25,367 nucleotides of DNA from an uncultured Alistipes sp. Its GTDB lineage: Bacteria; Bacteroidota; Bacteroidia; Bacteroidales; Rikenellaceae. The DNA is taken from NCBI GenBank assembly GCA_937895825.1, contig CALBKP010000109.1, positions 1-25,367 on the forward strand, read 5' to 3'. The notes under the pieces are model-generated. The model did no database searches and was not told the DNA's origin. It saw only the letters and a program-made list of their open reading frames with translations. How positions within the stretch are numbered: the first letter of the stretch is position 1; every line of letters begins with the position of its first letter. A program made the translations under genes and the position numbers. Positions 22,099 to 25,367 of this stretch are shown one piece after another.

Positions 22099-23427
22099 TT
22101 AAGCCAACTCCTGTGCTAACTTAGCAAAGTCGTCAGCCGAGATAGCCTTCTCGGTAACCTTAACCTTACCACGGAGGTACTCAACAACCTTCTCCTCGTA
22201 GAGCTTCTCGTAGATTTTCTGCAACTGCTCCTTATTGTCCATGATCTGCTTAGCGAAGTTCTCGAGCATATCCTGGGGTGCTGAAGGCATACCATACTGA
22301 GCAAACTGCATCTGAGCAAAGGTCATAGCCTCAGCCTTAGCCTCCTCAGCCGTCACCTTAAGGTCACCCTCGGTGATGAAGTGCTTCTGCAAGTAGTTCC
22401 AAGTGAACATCTTAACGAATGCGGGGAAGTCCTTCTCGATCTCCTCACGAGTGAACTTACCCTCGTTGATGACATACAACCAACGCTTCAAGAACTCCTC
22501 AGGCATCTGAAGACCAGCCTTCTCGATAACGAAGTTACGCATCTGGTTTGCGAACATGAAGTCGCACTCGCGCTTAAGCTCGCGCTCTATCTCCTCGTCG
22601 AAGAACTTGTCGAGCTCCTCCTCCGATGTTACATTGCCAGCGGGGAATGCCATCTTGAAGAACTCCTCGTTAAGCTCGGGATCTGCGAAGCGGCGAATCT
22701 TAGTGATCTCCAACTCGAACTCGGGCTTTATGCCGTCCAACTCATCCTCTTTAACCGAAAGAATTGCAGCACGCTGCTCAGGCTTCTTGTATAGCTCGTT
22801 GATGTTTACCGTAGTCTTGTAGCCAACCTTCTTGCCCTTGAATGCCTTGCGCTCCTCCTCCGACATAGAGATAAGGCCTACGTAAGCCTCCTCGATGCGC
22901 ATATCGCCATTGTCAAGCGTTACATTGAGAGCCTCGTCATTTGCCACCTTGTCAACCTCAACCAAACGGCCGTAGCGACGCAAGTAGTTAGAACGATAGT
23001 CATTGTGCATCTTCTTGTCAACCTTGATCTTGTTGTAAGTCACCTTGTCCTTAGCCGAGAGCTCGAGCTCAATCTTTGGCGCCTCGCCAATCTCGAACAT
23101 AAACTCGAACTCGGTGTTATTCTCGAAGTCGAAAGCACCCTGCTCCTCTGAAGGGATAACGTCACCTACATAGTCGATATTCTCCTTCTGCAAGTACTCA
23201 AATACAGAGTTTGAAGCCACGTGGTATGACTGCTCTGCAACGGCACCCTTACCAAACATCTTCTTCACAACACCCATAGGCACCATGCCAGGGCGGAAAC
23301 CGGGGATATTAGCCTTGCGCTTGTACTCACGCAACTGCTTCTCTACGGCAGCACCGTAGTCCTCCTCATTGACAACGACTTTCAAAACCGAAATGCCGCC
23401 ATCACGCTGTTCTCTTGTAATCTTCAT
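22099..23427 (-). CDS. tig: Trigger factor
   Basis: A 442-residue ribosome-associated chaperone. The N-terminal ribosome-binding tail carries GFRPGMVPMGVVKKMFG, where the canonical GFR-x-GK-x-P lysine is Met, as is usual in Bacteroidetes. A divergent middle domain stands in place of a recognisable FKBP-type prolyl isomerase (about 150-250). The helical C-terminal chaperone arms follow (FFDEEIERELKRECDFMF onward). It binds nascent chains leaving the ribosome. It heads the tig-clpP-clpX operon. Isomerase activity cannot be assumed from the sequence. Confidence 0.92.
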   Translation of the reverse strand: MKITREQRDGGISVLKVVVNEEDYGAAVEKQLREYKRKANIPGFRPGMVPMGVVKKMFGKGAVAEQSYHVASNSVFEYLQKENIDYVGDVIPSEEQGAFDFENNTEFEFMFEIGEAPKIELELSAKDKVTYNKIKVDKKMHNDYRSNYLRRYGRLVEVDKVANDEALNVTLDNGDMRIEEAYVGLISMSEEERKAFKGKKVGYKTTVNINELYKKPEQRAAILSVKEDELDGIKPEFELEITKIRRFADPELNEEFFKMAFPAGNVTSEEELDKFFDEEIERELKRECDFMFANQMRNFVIEKAGLQMPEEFLKRWLYVINEGKFTREEIEKDFPAFVKMFTWNYLQKHFITEGDLKVTAEEAKAEAMTFAQMQFAQYGMPSAPQDMLENFAKQIMDNKEQLQKIYEKLYEEKVVEYLRGKVKVTEKAISADDFAKLAQELA

Positions 23428-23504
23428 AGTCTTATATTTTTGTCTATTGTATTTGCTACACTTGTAATACTTCGGGAGTTACCCTATGTACATATAAAAT
23501 CGCG

Positions 23505-23536
23505 CAAAGATATACAAAAAAGTCGTAAACCGCAAA
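23505..23536 (-). promoter_or_regulatory. Promoter of tig-clpP-clpX
   Basis: Minus strand: -7 TATCTTTG (23505-23512) and -33 TTTG (23533-23536), 20 bp apart, an ideal Bacteroidetes promoter about 80 bp before the tig ATG. It lies back-to-back with the promoter of the membrane protein gene. Confidence 0.8.
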
Positions 23537-23550
23537 TTCTACCCAAATAA

Positions 23551-23582
23551 TTGTGCCATTCTCCCATTTCTTCATATCTTTG
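23551..23582 (+). promoter_or_regulatory. Promoter of the membrane protein gene
   Basis: -33 TTG (23551-23553) and -7 TATCTTTG (23575-23582), 21 bp apart. The ATG at 23591 is only 8 bp after the -7 element, so the message should be leaderless or nearly so. Confidence 0.75.
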
Positions 23583-23590
23583 CACTCCGT

Positions 23591-24574
23591 ATGATACTCG
23601 ATGTTACACGACATAAGTTCTACGAGGGGCTTATAACCCTGCTTATCTTCGCCACAGCAACCGTTGCTGCGGTGTGGATGTCGTATGGGGATGTGACAAC
23701 GGCGGCCGAGGTAACCACCCCACCTCTTGGCATGCTAATTAACCGATTCACAGTTACATACCCGACACTTGCAAAGATTGCCATCCTCCCACTTATGGTC
23801 TATGCCGTGCTACGTCTGTCGCGTGCCACAGCACGAGTGTCGCTCTACCCACAAGGAACGCTCGCAGCCATAGCATTAGCCTCGGTCACACTCTTTGCCA
23901 TAATCCCCGCAGAGGAGTATGCCACACTTACAGTTGTCGCCCTGCTACTATCCGAAGCCATCGGCCGACTGATATACTGCTTTGGCCCCAACGTGCGTGC
24001 CCACTACCTCTTTACCGCGATGCTTGCACTCGGCATGCTACCACTCGTCGATGGCTCATTGGTGATACTAACCGCTCTGATTCCGACACTTACGATACTA
24101 CTGCGTGGCACCATTCGCGAGACTGTTATAACCATCGTGGGCACCATCACCCCTATATTCGTATGCTGCTATGTTCTATGGCTCAGCGGCAATAGTTTCG
24201 CCGCCCCAATGGAGACCATTCGTGACTCCATTTCTATTCACTCGTCGGAGCCATTTCTTGCATATTTAACACTTCCTCGACTGATATTTGTCGGCACGCT
24301 GCTCTTCTTGCAGCTATCCAGCACTATACTCTATTTCAGCAACCGCACGCTGATCTCGGGCAATGGTCGTAACATCTGGTTTATACTCCAGCTTTCGCTC
24401 GTAGCATTGGTTGCATCACTCGTGGCACTTGGCGCAACAACCCCTGCCATGGTCGTTGCAGCTGCTGTTTTGATTACTCCAATGATACCGATGTTCTTCG
24501 TCTGCGTATCGCCATTTATCTCGGTCACGACATATATCGTTGTCATCATCGCAGCATTCGTTGCGCAACTCTAA
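23591..24574 (+). CDS. Polytopic membrane protein of unknown function
   Basis: 327 residues with about ten hydrophobic helices (such as LITLLIFATATVAAVWM, LTVVALLLSEAIGRLIYCF and the final SVTTYIVVIIAAFVAQL). Short loops lie between. No catalytic or transport motif is obvious. The layout recalls Bacteroidetes inner-membrane hypotheticals resembling DUF6427, but the link is weak. An FGPNVRAHYLFTAMLALGMLPLVDG segment in the middle is the most distinctive stretch. It is divergent from tig and stands alone, followed by an untranslated region. The transcript appears almost leaderless. Function not assigned. Confidence 0.8.
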   Translation: MILDVTRHKFYEGLITLLIFATATVAAVWMSYGDVTTAAEVTTPPLGMLINRFTVTYPTLAKIAILPLMVYAVLRLSRATARVSLYPQGTLAAIALASVTLFAIIPAEEYATLTVVALLLSEAIGRLIYCFGPNVRAHYLFTAMLALGMLPLVDGSLVILTALIPTLTILLRGTIRETVITIVGTITPIFVCCYVLWLSGNSFAAPMETIRDSISIHSSEPFLAYLTLPRLIFVGTLLFLQLSSTILYFSNRTLISGNGRNIWFILQLSLVALVASLVALGATTPAMVVAAAVLITPMIPMFFVCVSPFISVTTYIVVIIAAFVAQL

Positions 24575-24636
24575 GGCCCAACAATATTTGGCCGATTATT
24601 CCGAAATAAGCCAATGACATTGCCAATATCCACATG

Positions 24637-24667
24637 GATAAAAATGTATATATATTACATATTTATC
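24637..24667. repeat. AT-rich imperfect inverted repeat after the membrane gene
   Basis: GATAAAAATGTA (24637-24648) pairs with TACATATTTATC (24656-24667), 12 positions with one mismatch. A T-run follows on the minus strand only. It may shape the 3' end of the membrane-protein message. Nothing else gene-like was seen between 24575 and 24700. Confidence 0.35.
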
Positions 24668-24706
24668 AAAAAATATTAAACTTTTAGCAAATTTATTGCG
24701 AAATTA

Positions 24707-24737
24707 TTTGGTATATAAAAAAATATTCGTAACTTTG
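24707..24737 (+). promoter_or_regulatory. Promoter of the short structured RNA
   Basis: -33 TTTG (24707-24710) and -7 TAACTTTG (24730-24737), 19 bp apart, a perfect Bacteroidetes promoter in a region without a long reading frame. Transcription should start near 24742. Confidence 0.8.
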
Positions 24738-24741
24738 CAAT

Positions 24742-24882
24742 GCAAACAGGAGACAATGGGAGCACATCTCGAATAATTCTCATGGACACACCAATTTACC
24801 CATTGTTTCGAAAAATTCTCATTAACCTAACTAACCTGAGGGAGGGCCATCTGTGAAGACGCTGCTCCCTCAATTCTTTTTA
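24742..24882 (+). ncRNA. Short terminated RNA of about 140 nt (sRNA or attenuated leader)
   Basis: Bounded by a consensus promoter and an intrinsic terminator. Inside, ACAATGGG (24753-24760) pairs with CCCATTGT (24799-24806). A 15-nt direct repeat TCGAATAATTCTCAT (24769-24783) recurs with one change at 24808-24822. A 38-codon frame opens at ATG 24740 and closes at 24856 within the terminator stem, but it would be leaderless and has no recognisable features. No known RNA family recognised. It could be an independent sRNA or an attenuator for the RNA further downstream. Confidence 0.55.
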
Positions 24883-24883
24883 T
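24837..24883 (+). terminator. Intrinsic terminator of the short RNA
   Basis: TGAGGGAG (24837-24844) pairs perfectly with CTCCCTCA (24865-24872), followed by ATTCTTTTTAT. Confidence 0.8.
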
Positions 24884-24884
24884 A

Positions 24885-24911
24885 CGGCAGCTGCCGTTGA
24901 TGGATCAACGG
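24885..24911. repeat. Adjacent palindromes
   Basis: CGGCAGCTGCCG (24885-24896) is a perfect 12-bp palindrome. It overlaps CCGTTGAT (24894-24901), which pairs with ATCAACGG (24904-24911) around two bases. They lie just past the short-RNA terminator and could be a protein-binding site or alternative hairpins. Confidence 0.5.
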
Positions 24912-25049
24912 TATATGTAGCAACAGAGGTGATATTACTAATATATAAACGACGGTTTTATATTTACCCTCCCATCTTTGCAAACAATCACTCGTCTGCA
25001 CTCACAATTGTTTTTGAACACCCTTTATCGAATTTCCAGAAATTTTATC

Positions 25050-25057
25050 TATCTTTG
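25050..25057 (+). promoter_or_regulatory. Promoter -7 element of the 6S-like RNA
   Basis: TATCTTTG, an exact -7 element. The -33 position lacks a clear TTG. Transcription would begin near 25062, at the 5' base of the rod-shaped fold. Confidence 0.55.
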
Positions 25058-25061
25058 TAAT

Positions 25062-25322
25062 GGCTTACGGCATTTGCCTATGAGCTATACATATTTAGTA
25101 GACATTTTTGTCGTAATCTTCCATACCAAAACTTGGCCGTTTAAGTAAAACGAAGATTTGCAACAGATGTCCACCAGTGATGTTATATCTCCACATTGTG
25201 CTTTTGGCGCAATGTGTGTTTGCATATATCATCCCGCGTGGGCTATCTGTATTGCTTATTCGTTTTACGGGTAGCCAAGACCTTGGTATGGGATAAGTTA
25301 ATGCAGTGGCCTGCGCTTTTTT
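25062..25322 (+). ncRNA. Rod-shaped structured RNA, candidate 6S RNA (SsrS-like)
   Basis: Successive pairings form one long hairpin. TTCCATACCAA (25119-25129) pairs with TTGGTATGGGA (25283-25293, one G-U). CTTGGC (25132-25137) pairs with GCCAAG (25274-25279). GTAAAACGAA (25145-25154) pairs with TTCGTTTTAC (25259-25268). GCAA plus CAGAT (25160-25168) pairs with ATCTG and TTGC (25245-25255). TGAT and ATAT (25178-25188) pair with ATAT and ATCA (25224-25231). The apical stem is CACATTGTGC (25192-25201) with GCGCAATGTG (25207-25216). A central bubble (25169-25177 opposite 25232-25244) holds a small CCC/GGG hairpin on its 3' side, as in 6S RNA. The outer GCATT (25070-25074) can pair with AATGC (25300-25304). 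A short hairpin and T-run follow at 25303-25322. 6S RNA mimics an open promoter and binds sigma-70 RNA polymerase. Family identity is inference; the recalled Bacteroidales-1 RNA motif is another possibility. Confidence 0.6.
25303..25322 (+). terminator. Probable terminator of the 6S-like RNA
   Basis: GCAG (25303-25306) pairs with CTGC (25311-25314) around four bases, followed by GC and six T residues (25317-25322). The stem is short, so this rests mainly on the T-run and the position at the end of the rod. The remaining bases to 25367 show no feature. Confidence 0.45.
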
Positions 25323-25367
25323 ATGGACTTATCCGGAAATAGGGACTTGCTCGATAGACGATTGGTG

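Noticed and set aside
24740..24856. 38-codon frame as a protein gene
   Set aside because: It would start at or before the transcription start, ends inside the terminator stem and has no domain signal; kept only as a possibility within the short RNA.

Overview
The window reads as chromosomal DNA of a Bacteroidales bacterium, with Alistipes or another Rikenellaceae as best guess. The grounds are the Bacteroidetes-type promoters (-7 element TAnnTTTG, often with TTG or TTTG 19-21 bp upstream), the scarcity of Shine-Dalgarno sites, Bacteroidetes-style outer-membrane and lipoprotein families, a LysRS with a C-terminal extension, an IspG with an insert, and a trigger factor with the GFRPGMVP variant. 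The species assignment is inference. No tRNA, rRNA, CRISPR array, transposase or integrase was seen.

Layout. (1) 1-4004, minus strand: an envelope thiol-redox cluster of a periplasmic TlpA-like thioredoxin, a DUF6029-like outer-membrane barrel, and two tandem Omp28-like lipoproteins with thioredoxin-type CxxC chemistry, the last cut by the window edge. (2) 4139-9049, minus strand: a tightly packed eight-gene operon. It opens with an odd Cys-rich membrane/lipoprotein, then a radical SAM/SPASM enzyme, five tandem paralogous small lipoproteins, and a second, different radical SAM/SPASM enzyme. It fits the sparsely characterised 'rSAM/lipoprotein system' (TIGR04133/TIGR04134, names from memory), has its own promoter, and is the most interesting locus here. 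(3) 9274-11666, plus strand: ispG and recO. (4) 11765-15663, plus strand: a 44-residue acidic peptide followed by a 1189-residue modular, fimbrillin-like lipoprotein and a strong terminator. (5) 15734-18460, plus strand: lysS and tpiA. (6) 18526-20002, plus strand: nhaD, converging on clpX across a two-way terminator. (7) 20019-23536, minus strand: tig-clpP-clpX, a proteostasis operon. (8) 23551-24574, plus strand: a polytopic membrane protein with an almost leaderless transcript. (9) 24575-25367: no convincing protein gene, but two structured RNA candidates. One is a short terminated RNA; the other is a long rod-shaped fold with a central bubble that looks like 6S RNA.

How they work together: the housekeeping blocks (isoprenoid precursor synthesis, recombinational repair, tRNA charging, glycolysis, Na+/H+ exchange, ClpXP proteolysis) are ordinary. 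The accessory content is concentrated in cell-envelope systems: disulfide/thiol handling at the outer membrane, probable enzymatic modification of a lipoprotein family, and a large surface lipoprotein.
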